Shown piece after piece: positions 47,618 to 56,258 of a stretch of DNA of 64,000 nucleotides (position 1 is its first letter; each line of letters begins with the position of its first letter). Source of the DNA: Siminovitchia fortis (GTDB taxonomy: Bacteria; Bacillota; Bacilli; Bacillales; Bacillaceae_C); assembly GCF_003605365.2 (NCBI RefSeq), contig NZ_QYTU02000006.1:48459-112458 (forward strand). The letters are read 5' to 3'. Under the pieces are notes generated by a model, which was given only the letters and a program-made list of their open reading frames with translations, was not told where the DNA came from and did not search any database. Position numbers and translations under genes: made by a program.

Positions 47618-48239
47618 TTTTATCCTCCAATATAAGTGGTTATTTCTCATCCTTGGAGAAATCATATTTTGGGTCAGTCTCTTGGGATTTTTTATCGTCA
47701 GATATGCGTTCGGCCTGGAAAAACTCAGCAAGTACTTCATTTTTATCTGGCTTTTCAGCGATGCCTGGCTTCTGGTGCTTGGCATCATGGACTATAGGAA
47801 TACAGGAACTTTTGATACATTCCAAGTCATCATTGTCATATTCCTGCTGTATGCTTTAACGTTTGGAAGAAATGATATGCGGAAACTCGACCGCTGGATG
47901 AAAAGAAATATCCGGAAGTGGAAAGGCGAGCCGCCTATTGAAGAGGAAAAAGAGGAAAAATTGTACGGTTTGGCATATGCGGCCAAACAAGGGAAGGAAT
48001 TCGCACTTCATGCGCTGATGTATGCAGTTGCGTTGGTGATCTTCAGCTTTTTCAGTGATTTTCAAAGCCCGGTTGAGGTTTTGGGAATGAACGATTTCGG
48101 GGATACTCTCGGAAACATCATTGAAAAAGGCTGGTTTGCGGATCCGATAATTGGAAAGATCACCGGCATTTGGATGCTCGTCCTGCTCATTGACGCAGTC
48201 ATCACGTTATCGTATTTTATTTTTCCGAAAAAAGCATAG
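47610..48239 (+). CDS. Membrane protein cotranscribed with the MerR gene
   Basis: 209 residues with about five hydrophobic segments (about 5-25, 35-55, 68-85, 135-155, 185-203) and a charged cytoplasmic stretch RWMKRNIRKWKGEPPIEEEKEEK. No family recognised. The ATG lies inside the end of the MerR gene behind GGGAGAG, so expression is tied to the MerR regulator. It is a plausible output of that regulator. Closed by a strong terminator. Confidence 0.75.
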   Translation: MIDFILQYKWLFLILGEIIFWVSLLGFFIVRYAFGLEKLSKYFIFIWLFSDAWLLVLGIMDYRNTGTFDTFQVIIVIFLLYALTFGRNDMRKLDRWMKRNIRKWKGEPPIEEEKEEKLYGLAYAAKQGKEFALHALMYAVALVIFSFFSDFQSPVEVLGMNDFGDTLGNIIEKGWFADPIIGKITGIWMLVLLIDAVITLSYFIFPKKA

Positions 48240-48243
48240 CCGA

Positions 48244-48280
48244 AAAAACGCTGGCTGTTGAAAAAACAGCCGGCGTTTTT
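48244..48280 (+). terminator. Terminator of the MerR operon
   Basis: AAAACGCtGGCTGTT and AACAGCCgGCGTTTT form a 14-15 bp stem around a GAAAA loop, followed by T. Confidence 0.88.
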
Positions 48281-48422
48281 GCATGTTTCTTTTCATTTTC
48301 CGCCTGTTGATTACATACATTGTGATGAAAAAATCCCAGAAATTATTATATAGTTCATACATTCCATAGGATCAATGTTAAAATAGTCGATATGAGAATT
48401 TTTGGGGGAGGGTAATTTTTGA

Positions 48423-49331
48423 ATGGATGAGAAGTTTACTAGACCGAAAGGGTTTGGCCAGATTCTGGATCATACGTTCAGTTTAAGCAAAAGACACTTT
48501 AAGGACTTTTTTTTAATATTTCTTATTTTTATGGGTCCCGTTTATTTATTGCAGGCCCTGATCGAATTGGCGTCCGGCGTCAGCTTTTTCAGGGAAGTCG
48601 GTCCGGGCGAGACTTGGTTTGAACAGGTGATCATGAGTTTCGATGACACGGAGACCGTGAACCTGGGAGCCGACTTAGGCATTGCACTAGTGGGCCTCAT
48701 TGCGATTTTTCTGGCTCCTGTTGCTACTGCCGCGGTCATGTTTGCGATTGACCATTTGAGAAAAGGTGAGGAGTATACAGTCGGCTCTGTTATTAAGCAG
48801 GCATTTTCACGCTACTGGCCAATGCTCGGAAGCACTATTTTGTTTGGATTGATTGCGTTCGGTTTATTTATTGTCCCGATTATCATCATAACGATTGCGG
48901 GCGTTGTCGGAGCGATTGTCCTGCCAATTGTCGGCATCATCCTGGCTATTTTGCTTTTTGTGGGATTTGCCATAGGAATCGGCCTCTTGCTGACCCGCTG
49001 GAGTTTTTATTTTGGTTCGGTCGTGTTTAAGGAGGAGACACCGGGATTTTCACGCAGCTGGAAATTGACGAAAGGCCGCACTTGGGTGCTGTTTGGGCTT
49101 TTTATCATTTTCTCTATGATTATTACAATGATCAGCGTAACATTGGAACTTTCCTTTATGATGGTTCTGGGAGACAGTGTGCTGCTTTCACTTATTGTCA
49201 ACGTAGCAAGCCTCTTCACAACGATGATTTTTACCGTAGGATATGCCGTCATGTATTTTGACCTGAAGGTCAGGAATGATGCGGACGATTTGAAAGAAAT
49301 GATTGGGGAATATAACACACCACAAATCTAG
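48423..49331 (+). CDS. Multi-pass membrane protein leading the MoxR/DUF58 cluster
   Basis: 302 residues. Soluble N-terminus MDEKFTRPKGFGQILDHTF, then six to seven hydrophobic segments; it resembles the YciC/DUF7544 and GDPD membrane-domain group. No catalytic motif seen. GGGGGAGGG precedes the ATG. 15 bp ahead of the DUF4129 gene and apparently the first gene of the operon 48423-53369. Confidence 0.7.
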   Translation: MDEKFTRPKGFGQILDHTFSLSKRHFKDFFLIFLIFMGPVYLLQALIELASGVSFFREVGPGETWFEQVIMSFDDTETVNLGADLGIALVGLIAIFLAPVATAAVMFAIDHLRKGEEYTVGSVIKQAFSRYWPMLGSTILFGLIAFGLFIVPIIIITIAGVVGAIVLPIVGIILAILLFVGFAIGIGLLLTRWSFYFGSVVFKEETPGFSRSWKLTKGRTWVLFGLFIIFSMIITMISVTLELSFMMVLGDSVLLSLIVNVASLFTTMIFTVGYAVMYFDLKVRNDADDLKEMIGEYNTPQI

Positions 49332-49346
49332 GTCAGGTGATGGTTC

Positions 49347-49988
49347 ATGCTGGATGCCGATCAGGCCAGGGAAAGGCTTCGGGAAATATTAAACAGAGCT
49401 GAATATAAAGTGTATGAGGACCAGCCGAAAGGTTTCCTGCAGAGTTGGTGGGATGACGCCAAGGAATGGATGGCAAGGCAGCTTGAAAAACTGTTTCCTT
49501 CCTATGAAGCGACAAGCGCGGCTGCAGGTCCGGTTCTGGCGGTGATCATTGTTTTGATCGTCATCGTGCTGGGCGCAGCCGCCTATTTTGTCGTCCGCAA
49601 TACGCGGCGGTCCAGACAATACCGCGACAAGTCGCCTCTTCAATCCATGAGAGAACTGGACTGGACATCCGATATGCATTTGTCGGAGGCGCTGAAGCAG
49701 GAGCAGCAGCACGATTATTCTAAGGCTGCGCGCCATTTATTTTTGGCGCTCCTTCTTTATTTTCATGAAAAAAAATGGCTGGAAGCAAGGATATGGAAAA
49801 CGAACTGGGAGTATTATGATGAGTTAAAAAAGATCAACCAAAATTGGGCCGATCAATTTTATCATTTGGCGCGTGTATTTGACGAAGTGACTTACGGCGA
49901 AAGGAAACTGGAAAAAGAAGAGTACGATAAGTTTCGAAAAGAAGCGATGGAGCGGCTGGAGGAGCCGGAGAAAACGATGGAAGGATAG
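49347..49988 (+). CDS. DUF4129-domain membrane protein
   Basis: 213 residues. One membrane helix (about 58-80) and a C-terminal helical domain with HDYSKAARHLFLALLLYFHEKKW and FYHLARVFDEVTYGERKL, the DUF4129 pattern. Members are regularly encoded with MoxR and DUF58 proteins. AGGTGA precedes the ATG. Molecular role unknown. Confidence 0.8.
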   Translation: MLDADQARERLREILNRAEYKVYEDQPKGFLQSWWDDAKEWMARQLEKLFPSYEATSAAAGPVLAVIIVLIVIVLGAAAYFVVRNTRRSRQYRDKSPLQSMRELDWTSDMHLSEALKQEQQHDYSKAARHLFLALLLYFHEKKWLEARIWKTNWEYYDELKKINQNWADQFYHLARVFDEVTYGERKLEKEEYDKFRKEAMERLEEPEKTMEG

Positions 49989-50000
49989 GAGGGCACAAGT

Positions 50001-51131
50001 TTGCAGAGATCTGGAAAAAGAACATGGATTTTGCTCAGCATTCTACTTTTATGTTTTTTGGCCGGCGGATATTTTTTGCAGTCAAAGCAGCCCGCCGCCT
50101 ATCCCGCCTATGTTTCCGACTCTCCTTCCCCTACCGGTACAAAGGCCATTTATACATATTTAAAAGAAGAATCGGAATCTGTTCAAAGGTGGAAAAAACC
50201 GCCGCAAACGTTGGATGCTGAAGACGGCGGGCAGGTGCTCGTCATGGTAGAACCGCTGAATATGCCAAAAAGTGAAGAAATGAAGGCTTATGAAAAGTTT
50301 ATGGAAGCAGGCAACACCATTTTGTTATTCCAAAGGAACCCGCAGGGGATGTTTGATCTGGTGACGGACCCGGTCGAGGCCGGAGCGGAAGAAGGAATAC
50401 TTTATGATCAAAAAGATAGCAGGAATAAAGCGGAAATTTCTTACTTGAACCGCATGCAAACGGAGCAGGGTGATGACATCCTTTTGTACGATGATGCAGG
50501 AACGATTGCGCTTGAACGCCCTTATGGCGATGGGCGGCTGATCGTTTCCATTTTTCCGGAATGGATGACAAACGGGCAGATTTTGAAAAAGGATCATGTT
50601 TCCCTTCTTACTTCACTGCTGAATGAAACAGAAGGCCGGCAATTTTTATTTGATGAGTATGTGCACAAGCCACAAGGCGGGGAAAAAGCATTAAATGTTT
50701 ATCCGATGTGGTTTTTACTCTTCATGTTCCAAGGGGGAATCCTCGCGATTCTTTGGCTGTGGTATCAGGGGAAACGGTTTGGCCCGATATTCAGTCCGAG
50801 GGAGGCAACTGTCCGTTTCAGCGACGAAGGGATCCGTGCATTGGCCGCCTGGTATATGAGAAGCCGGCGCTACCATGATTCAATCGCCATTCAGGCTGAT
50901 TATTTAAAATTGGTCCTGCAGGAGAAATGGCACATTCCTTACCGTGAGGAGTGGAGGAGCCTGGCCCCTCTTTTGGAGCGCAAAAGCCAAGGGCGGATGG
51001 GAAAAAAAGAGATTGATTCTTTTCTATCCGGTTTAACGGATGTTTTAAACAAAGAAAGATTGAGCAAACAGGAATATTTATTATGGTCGAAAAAAATTGA
51101 CCGGCTGAGGAAAGTGGTGGAAGAGAGATGA
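50001..51131 (+). CDS. DUF4350-domain membrane protein
   Basis: 376 residues. N-terminal helix (about 7-25), an extracytoplasmic domain with DSPSPTGTKAIYTYLKEES and VEPLNMP (a fold related to ThuA/GATase-like DUF4350), a second helix (about 230-250) and a cytoplasmic tail. TTG start after AGGAGG. The stop overlaps the MoxR start (ATGA). Confidence 0.75.
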   Translation: MQRSGKRTWILLSILLLCFLAGGYFLQSKQPAAYPAYVSDSPSPTGTKAIYTYLKEESESVQRWKKPPQTLDAEDGGQVLVMVEPLNMPKSEEMKAYEKFMEAGNTILLFQRNPQGMFDLVTDPVEAGAEEGILYDQKDSRNKAEISYLNRMQTEQGDDILLYDDAGTIALERPYGDGRLIVSIFPEWMTNGQILKKDHVSLLTSLLNETEGRQFLFDEYVHKPQGGEKALNVYPMWFLLFMFQGGILAILWLWYQGKRFGPIFSPREATVRFSDEGIRALAAWYMRSRRYHDSIAIQADYLKLVLQEKWHIPYREEWRSLAPLLERKSQGRMGKKEIDSFLSGLTDVLNKERLSKQEYLLWSKKIDRLRKVVEER

Positions 51132-52057
51132 GTACAAAAGTATTGGCGTTGTTGGAAAAATACGAAGAGCGGATCCTTGGACAAAGCACGAATCTCCGAC
51201 TCTTGCTGTCTGCGATTCTGGCAGGGGGGCATGTACTGCTGGAAGGGGTGCCGGGTACAGGTAAAACGGCGACGGTCCGGACGCTCGCAAATCTTTTGGG
51301 CGGACAGTTCAATCGTATTCAGTTTACCCCTGACCTGCTGCCAAGCGATATAACAGGAAGTGTCATTTACAACGTGAAAGAAGGTTCTTTCGAAACACTG
51401 AAGGGGCCGATTTTTACAAATATCCTGTTGGCGGACGAAATTAACCGGACTCCTGCTAAAACGCAGGCGGCCCTTTTGGAAGCGATGGAAGAAAGACAGG
51501 TGACAATCCAAGGGACAACCTACCCGCTTGCCGATGTGTTCTTTGTTGTGGCGACGCAGAACCCGATTGAATTTGAAGGGACTTACCCGTTGCCGGAAGC
51601 CCAGCAGGACCGCTTTTTATTTAAGCTTATGATTGATTTTCCGACATTTGAAGAAGAAAAAGATGTATTGAAAAATGTGATCGAAAACAATTTTAAATCA
51701 ACAGCTGTTGAACCGGTTCTGGACATCGAGGAGTTTTTAAAAGCCAGGCAAGAGATTGAGCAAGTCACGGTGAACGACAGTGTGCTGGAATATATCATGC
51801 AGATCGTTAGAAGGACAAGGGAGACGGAAGCGATCCGTTTCGGGGCCAGTACAAGGGCCGCGATTTCCATCGGGAAAGCCGCCCAGGCTTGGGCGTATTT
51901 GGATGGCCGCGATTATGTAACGCCGGACGATGTGAAAATGGTCGCGAAACCATCGCTCAGACATAGAATTCAATTAGCCCCGCACGTGGAATTGGAGGGA
52001 GGATTCGTTGACCAAGTCATTGAAGAACTTGTGGGCTCGGTTCCTGTTCCGAGATAG
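51128..52057 (+). CDS. MoxR-family AAA+ ATPase
   Basis: 309 residues. Walker A GVPGTGKTATV (about 38-48), Walker B ILLADEINRTP, sensor 1 VATQNPIEFEGTYPLPEAQQDRF and the C-terminal lid. MoxR ATPases act as chaperones for maturation of partner proteins, frequently VWA or DUF58 proteins encoded next door. Overlaps the DUF58 gene by about 50 nt. Confidence 0.92.
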   Translation: MSTKVLALLEKYEERILGQSTNLRLLLSAILAGGHVLLEGVPGTGKTATVRTLANLLGGQFNRIQFTPDLLPSDITGSVIYNVKEGSFETLKGPIFTNILLADEINRTPAKTQAALLEAMEERQVTIQGTTYPLADVFFVVATQNPIEFEGTYPLPEAQQDRFLFKLMIDFPTFEEEKDVLKNVIENNFKSTAVEPVLDIEEFLKARQEIEQVTVNDSVLEYIMQIVRRTRETEAIRFGASTRAAISIGKAAQAWAYLDGRDYVTPDDVKMVAKPSLRHRIQLAPHVELEGGFVDQVIEELVGSVPVPR

Positions 52058-53369
52058 GGGGATATTGCCGACAAAGCGGCTGCTGTTCGTTTTCCTTGGC
52101 ATCTCTGCTCTTTTCGTCCTGCTCGGCGTATGGGCGGATGTATCATGGACATACATCATCGTGATGAATGTGATCGTTTTTTTGGCAAGCTTTCTGGACC
52201 TGTTTTTTTCACCCGGAAAAAAAGAACTGGATTTCAAACGGATCATGCCGGAGGAAATGGAACGGGGCCTTCCGTATATAGTGAGGATAGAAGTGGAAAA
52301 CCGTTCCGGCCGCCCATTTTCATATGCGATTGTTGACGATTTGCCGCAGACTTTTGCCCGGCCTTTCCCTGTAACAGGAACGGGACGTAAAGAGGCGGTG
52401 GCGGCAGCGTTATATGAAACGAGTGCGCCGGTCAGGGGAGACTATGAAGTCACGCGGCTTTATTTCCGCTATAAAAGCACGCTGGGCCTGTGGGAAAAAC
52501 AGAAAACAGAGGAGCTTCCCCAAACTTTGAAAGTCATCCCGGACATGACCGAAACGAAGCAGTACTTGCAGGATGCGCAAAGATATTTATTGCATGAAGG
52601 CATGAAAATCCGTAAATACCAGAGCGGGTCAGGGGAGTTTGCACAGATCAGGAAATATGCCGCCGGAGATGACCCGCGCATGATCAACTGGAGGCAGACG
52701 GCGAAGCTTCAGGAAGTCATGACGAACGAATATGAGCCCGAGCACGGAAAATATATTACGATTTTAATAGATTGCGGAAGAATGATGGGAGCGGAGCTGA
52801 AAAAAGGCAACCGTTTGGAGCGTGCGCTTGAAGCCGCCATGACCGTCACTGCTGCCGCATTGCGGAAAGGGGACTACGTATCCGTCCTCGCTTTTTCCAA
52901 AGATGTGAAAGTCTTTGTTCCACCGGCCAAAGGGATGGAACACATGCAGACCATCCTGAAATCCATCTATGATTTGCAGGTCGATCCGGTGGAGCCGAAT
53001 TATGGGGCCGTCTTTTCCTTTTTGGAGACGATGCAGAAAAAGCGTAGTCTGCTATTGTTGTTTAGTGACATACGCACGTTTTTGTATGAGGAAAACACAC
53101 TCACTTATTTGATGCGGATCAGGCAGCGGCATTTATTTTTAATGATCGGCGTCGAAGATGAAGTCATCAAGAAACGGATAAATGAAAACCCGGACCAAGT
53201 GGAGCATGCCATGATCAAAAGCATCGCCCAGCAGCAGATGCTTTTTAAAAAGAGGGAAAAAGCCAAATGGGAAAATCAGGGCCTGCTCATGATCGAAGCG
53301 GATGAGGAAAAGCTGGCGGTTGCCGCCGTCTCCTACTATATTGACATGATGAATCGGAATTTGTTGTAG
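52008..53369 (+). CDS. DUF58-domain protein, MoxR partner
   Basis: 453 residues. Two hydrophobic segments near the N-terminus (about 25-65), then DUF58 with GEFAQIRKYAAGDDPRMINWRQTAKLQEVMTNEYE split between positions 205 and 240, and a VWA-like C-terminal part (ITILIDCGRMMG). TTG at 52008 follows GGAGGGAGG by 5 nt. Last gene of the operon; its 3' end borders the 21-bp array. Confidence 0.88.
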   Translation: MTKSLKNLWARFLFRDRGILPTKRLLFVFLGISALFVLLGVWADVSWTYIIVMNVIVFLASFLDLFFSPGKKELDFKRIMPEEMERGLPYIVRIEVENRSGRPFSYAIVDDLPQTFARPFPVTGTGRKEAVAAALYETSAPVRGDYEVTRLYFRYKSTLGLWEKQKTEELPQTLKVIPDMTETKQYLQDAQRYLLHEGMKIRKYQSGSGEFAQIRKYAAGDDPRMINWRQTAKLQEVMTNEYEPEHGKYITILIDCGRMMGAELKKGNRLERALEAAMTVTAAALRKGDYVSVLAFSKDVKVFVPPAKGMEHMQTILKSIYDLQVDPVEPNYGAVFSFLETMQKKRSLLLLFSDIRTFLYEENTLTYLMRIRQRHLFLMIGVEDEVIKKRINENPDQVEHAMIKSIAQQQMLFKKREKAKWENQGLLMIEADEEKLAVAAVSYYIDMMNRNLL

Positions 53370-53400
53370 CTTTGGATGTCTATGATCTGATCGGACTTTT

Positions 53401-53612
53401 GTGAAATATGGTCCGATTTTAATGCAATATAATCCTGCGTTAATAGGATATGATCTTGCATTTATAGCAAATGATCCTGCGCTCATTGGATATGATCCAA
53501 ATAGAGCAGGATATGATCTGGTTGCCCGGAAATATGATCAATTTCCGGGCGGGTATGATCCGCTTTGGATGGAATATGATCCGAATGAGAACTTATATGA
53601 TCCTCAAAGTTC
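53401..53612. repeat. Tandem array of about ten 21-bp units
   Basis: The core ATATGATCC (with variants) recurs every 21 bp about ten times, giving a GATC site in most units. In one plus frame it would read as a heptapeptide repeat YDPxxxG for 81 codons, but there is no ribosome binding site, and the frame runs into the end of the minus-strand SpoIIM-like gene. It starts 32 bp after the DUF58 stop codon, between convergent genes. Confidence 0.75.
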
Positions 53613-54566
53613 GCGCAGGAAAAGTCTTTTTCCAATAATAAAATAGCAGATCAAGCCAAGGACGGTTGCGAAAGCGACAATATATTTGGCCTCAAGCGGG
53701 ATGGGAGCAGGGGTGATGAACCCTTCAATGATTCCCGCAATTACGAACAGCGGCACCGTACCAAGCAAAAGCTGCACGGACCTTTTCGCGTTCACTTTCA
53801 ATTGGTATCCCCTGGAAAAATGTCCCGGGACGAAAAGTTTGTATCCCATCAGAAGCCCGGCGCCGCCTGCGATAAAGATGGCGGTAAGCTCAATCATTCC
53901 GTGAGGTAAGATGTAAGCCCAAAATTCATAGCTTTTCCCGTGGGTCCAGAACAAGGCGGCAAGGGCCCCGATAACGATGCCGTTATAAATAAGGACATAG
54001 ACGGTCAACAATCCGAAGGTGACCCCTCCGGCAAAAGCCAGGATGGCGACTTGGATATTGTTGGTCATGATACTGGCTGACATCACCGAAGAATCCCAAT
54101 GCCCGCCGTCCGAGCTTCCAAGCGAATCAGGGTCAACCCCATAAGCCATTTCAGGCGGTAGAATGGCATACATATTTTGGGGATCCTGAAGCACGGATAT
54201 GTAACTGCCGGCAGCTCCAATTGTAAAAAGCACAAGGGCTGCAACGACGAACTTCCACTGTTCCCAAAGCAAACGGATAAATGTGGCAGTGAAAAAGTGG
54301 CGCACCTGGTTCATGCTCGACATTTGATCCTTGTATAATACATTATGGGATTTGGAAACAAGGCCGTTTAAATAGAAGGTGACCTCTTCCTTTGGAAAAT
54401 AAGTTTGGGAATACGAAAGGTTTTGGGCGGCTTTCTGATACAGCCGGTAAAACTGATCTATGTTTGCGCCTGTTACATTTTTTTTGCGTTTATGCATCGC
54501 AGCAACAAGCTGCTCCAGCTGTTTCCAGTCATCCCGGTGTTTTTTTATAAACTGCTTTACATTCAT
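53604..54566 (-). CDS. Stage II sporulation protein M-like (DUF95) membrane protein
   Basis: 320 residues. Long soluble N-terminal part, then five or six hydrophobic segments with NNIQVAILAFAGGVTFGLLT and LPHGMIELTAIFIAGGAGL, the SpoIIM/DUF95 signature. It is longer than true SpoIIM (about 215), so it belongs to the paralogue group found beside RDD and MoxR/DUF58 genes. The ATG at 54566 follows GAGGTGAC. Divergent from the RDD gene. Confidence 0.82.
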   Translation of the reverse strand: MNVKQFIKKHRDDWKQLEQLVAAMHKRKKNVTGANIDQFYRLYQKAAQNLSYSQTYFPKEEVTFYLNGLVSKSHNVLYKDQMSSMNQVRHFFTATFIRLLWEQWKFVVAALVLFTIGAAGSYISVLQDPQNMYAILPPEMAYGVDPDSLGSSDGGHWDSSVMSASIMTNNIQVAILAFAGGVTFGLLTVYVLIYNGIVIGALAALFWTHGKSYEFWAYILPHGMIELTAIFIAGGAGLLMGYKLFVPGHFSRGYQLKVNAKRSVQLLLGTVPLFVIAGIIEGFITPAPIPLEAKYIVAFATVLGLICYFIIGKRLFLREL

Positions 54567-54666
54567 GTGACTTGTCACCTCTAGTAAAAGATCGGCATCT
54601 ATACTCTACTATTATAGTAACACTCTTGGGCAATAGAAACATCAACTTGGGAAAGGAGGAAAAAAT

Positions 54667-55473
54667 ATGGAAAAAGAACAGGTCGGGATCAAAACGCCGG
54701 AATTCGTTTCCATCCAGTTTCAACTGGCCGGTTTGGGAAGCAGGGCAGCGGCCTATTTGCTTGACCAGTTCATTTTGACAGTAGCCAATATACTTGTCAT
54801 TATCGTCCTTTTGATTCTGTTGACCGGCGGGGCATCAATTTCGGGGTTGAATGATGAAATTACCTCCATTATTTTCGGGATAGCGATTATCGGGCTGTTC
54901 ATCCTTAATTGGGGATATTTTGTTTTCATGGAATTTTACTTTGGCGGAAAAACGATCGGAAAAAGGGCATTGGGCATTCGGGTAATCCAGGATAACGGGC
55001 ACAGCCTGACACTGTTATCGAGCTTCATCCGGAATTTTATGCGCATTGTGGACTCCCTCCCTGCAAGTTATTTAACGGGATTGCTGATGATCTTTTTCCA
55101 TCCTCAGCATAAAAGGGTCGGGGACTTGGTCGCCGGAACGATTGTCGTTCACGAAAGGAAAGCGAAGCGACCGGGAAAACTTACGCCCGTTGAAAAGGAA
55201 ATTCAAAGAAGAGGACTGTCAAAGCACGACATTCTCATTGAATCATTTACGCTTCGCGCACTGACTGCCCAGGACTGGAATCTGGTCCGAACGTACAGCG
55301 ACCGCCTGCTGCAGCTGCCACTCGAGGAGCGCCATGATTTAACGAAGCAAGTGGCGGAAATTCTCTTTCCAAAGCTTGGATGGGAAACGACCGGAAAAAA
55401 TACGCGCGAGCTTGAGGATGCACTTCTGATTTTATACCTGAATTTAAAAGACGAATGGGAATTCGAACTGTAA
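54667..55473 (+). CDS. RDD-family membrane protein
   Basis: 268 residues. The RDD domain is clear: LAGLGSRAAAYLLDQFIL with the Arg and Asp residues, a GGKTIGKRALGIRV loop, and HKRVGDLVAGTIVV. A C-terminal soluble helical tail of about 100 residues follows. AAAGGAGG precedes the ATG. Often found with SpoIIM/DUF95 and MoxR-DUF58 genes, as here. Exact role unknown. Confidence 0.85.
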   Translation: MEKEQVGIKTPEFVSIQFQLAGLGSRAAAYLLDQFILTVANILVIIVLLILLTGGASISGLNDEITSIIFGIAIIGLFILNWGYFVFMEFYFGGKTIGKRALGIRVIQDNGHSLTLLSSFIRNFMRIVDSLPASYLTGLLMIFFHPQHKRVGDLVAGTIVVHERKAKRPGKLTPVEKEIQRRGLSKHDILIESFTLRALTAQDWNLVRTYSDRLLQLPLEERHDLTKQVAEILFPKLGWETTGKNTRELEDALLILYLNLKDEWEFEL

Positions 55474-55495
55474 GGGCCGGCAGAAATGCCGGCCC
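55474..55495 (+). terminator. Perfect hairpin after the RDD gene
   Basis: GGGCCGGCA and TGCCGGCCC around GAAA, starting at the base after the stop codon. No T tract follows, so it is either a weak terminator or an RNA-stabilising hairpin. Confidence 0.5.
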
Positions 55496-55507
55496 AAAAG
55501 CGTCTGC

Positions 55508-55733
55508 GCGGGCGTTGGCACACTGAGCCGTTGCCCGCGACCGCCGAAAAAAAGCTCGCGCGGGCATTGGGTTGCAGAGCCGTTGCCCGCGACCGCCGAA
55601 AAAAAGCATGTGCGGGCATTGGGTTGCTGAGCCGTTGCCCGCGTCCACCGAAAAAAAGCTCGCGCGGGCATTGGGAAGCTGAGCCGTTGCCCGCATCCGC
55701 CGAAAAAAAGCGTGCGCGGGCATTGAGGTGCTG
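55508..55733. repeat. Tandem array of GC-rich 52-bp units with hairpins
   Basis: GCGGGC begins at 55508, 55560, 55612, 55664 and 55716, exactly 52 bp apart. Each unit has GCGGGCA and TGCCCGC, able to form a hairpin with a loop of about 17-20 nt, then CCGCCGAAAAAAAGC. Open frames occur in several reading frames on both strands but have no start signals. The array is much more GC-rich than its surroundings. Confidence 0.82.
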
Positions 55734-55882
55734 AGGTAGATCTGCTTTGCATGATATCCATTTTGCAACATATGTTTTATAAGAGAAAAGGCGATAAAGC
55801 CCGGAAAACCGGTGAAAAAGTACATCTTGGGGCAAGAGACCCTTCTTTATTTAGAGTCCAAGAAAAAATTTTTAAAAAAATA

Positions 55883-55911
55883 TTTACAACTCTGCTTTCC
55901 GGGTATATACT
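55883..55911 (+). promoter_or_regulatory. Sigma-A promoter of the 30-residue gene
   Basis: TTTACA (55883-55888), 17-bp spacer, TATACT (55906-55911). Confidence 0.65.
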
Positions 55912-55942
55912 AAAAACACTAAAAAAAAGGAGTGACAAATTT

Positions 55943-56035
55943 ATGAACAAAACAACAAAAGCTGGACTTATATTCACGGTTGTGCATACTGTCTTTTTCC
56001 TGAATTTAGCTTTAGATTTATCATTCCTTTCTTAG
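55943..56035 (+). CDS. 30-residue single-pass membrane peptide
   Basis: Starts MNKTTKAG and continues as one hydrophobic helix with a central His, ending LDLSFLS. It has its own sigma-A promoter, an AAAAGGAGTG ribosome site 9 nt before the ATG, and a terminator downstream at 56102. The longer in-frame ORF from 55751 lacks such signals. No family recognised. Such peptides can act as membrane-enzyme regulators or toxins; no antisense RNA partner was identified. Confidence 0.6.
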   Translation: MNKTTKAGLIFTVVHTVFFLNLALDLSFLS

Positions 56036-56101
56036 TTTCACTTCTATGTAAAGCGCTTTCAAATAATTTCTTCAATCGAACACTTCTATACTTACCAATC
56101 G

Positions 56102-56129
56102 AGCTCTCTTTCCAAGAGAGAGCTTTTTT
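56102..56129 (+). terminator. Terminator after the 30-residue gene
   Basis: CTCTCTT and AAGAGAG around TCC, then AGCTTTTTT. Confidence 0.7.
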
Positions 56130-56206
56130 GTGCGGCAAGCCTCATGATCCCTCCTTGCAACGATCTTTCCCTTTTTCGGGTAATTTACACTACAACTTTC
56201 CGACAG

Positions 56207-56258
56207 GAAAAAACAGCCAAAGAATCAGCAGCCATGCGGGTTCAAGGCTGTTTTTTAT
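56207..56258 (+). terminator. Terminator-like hairpin upstream of the dehydrogenase
   Basis: AAAAACAGCC and GGCTGTTTTT are 10-bp arms around a 27-nt loop, ending in a T run. Position (220 bp before the next gene) allows an attenuator role. Confidence 0.5.

Noticed and set aside
53401..53646. 81-residue plus-strand protein with YDPxxxG repeats
   Set aside because: No ribosome site or promoter, and it overlaps the end of the minus-strand SpoIIM-like gene. Better treated as a DNA repeat, although coding cannot be fully excluded.
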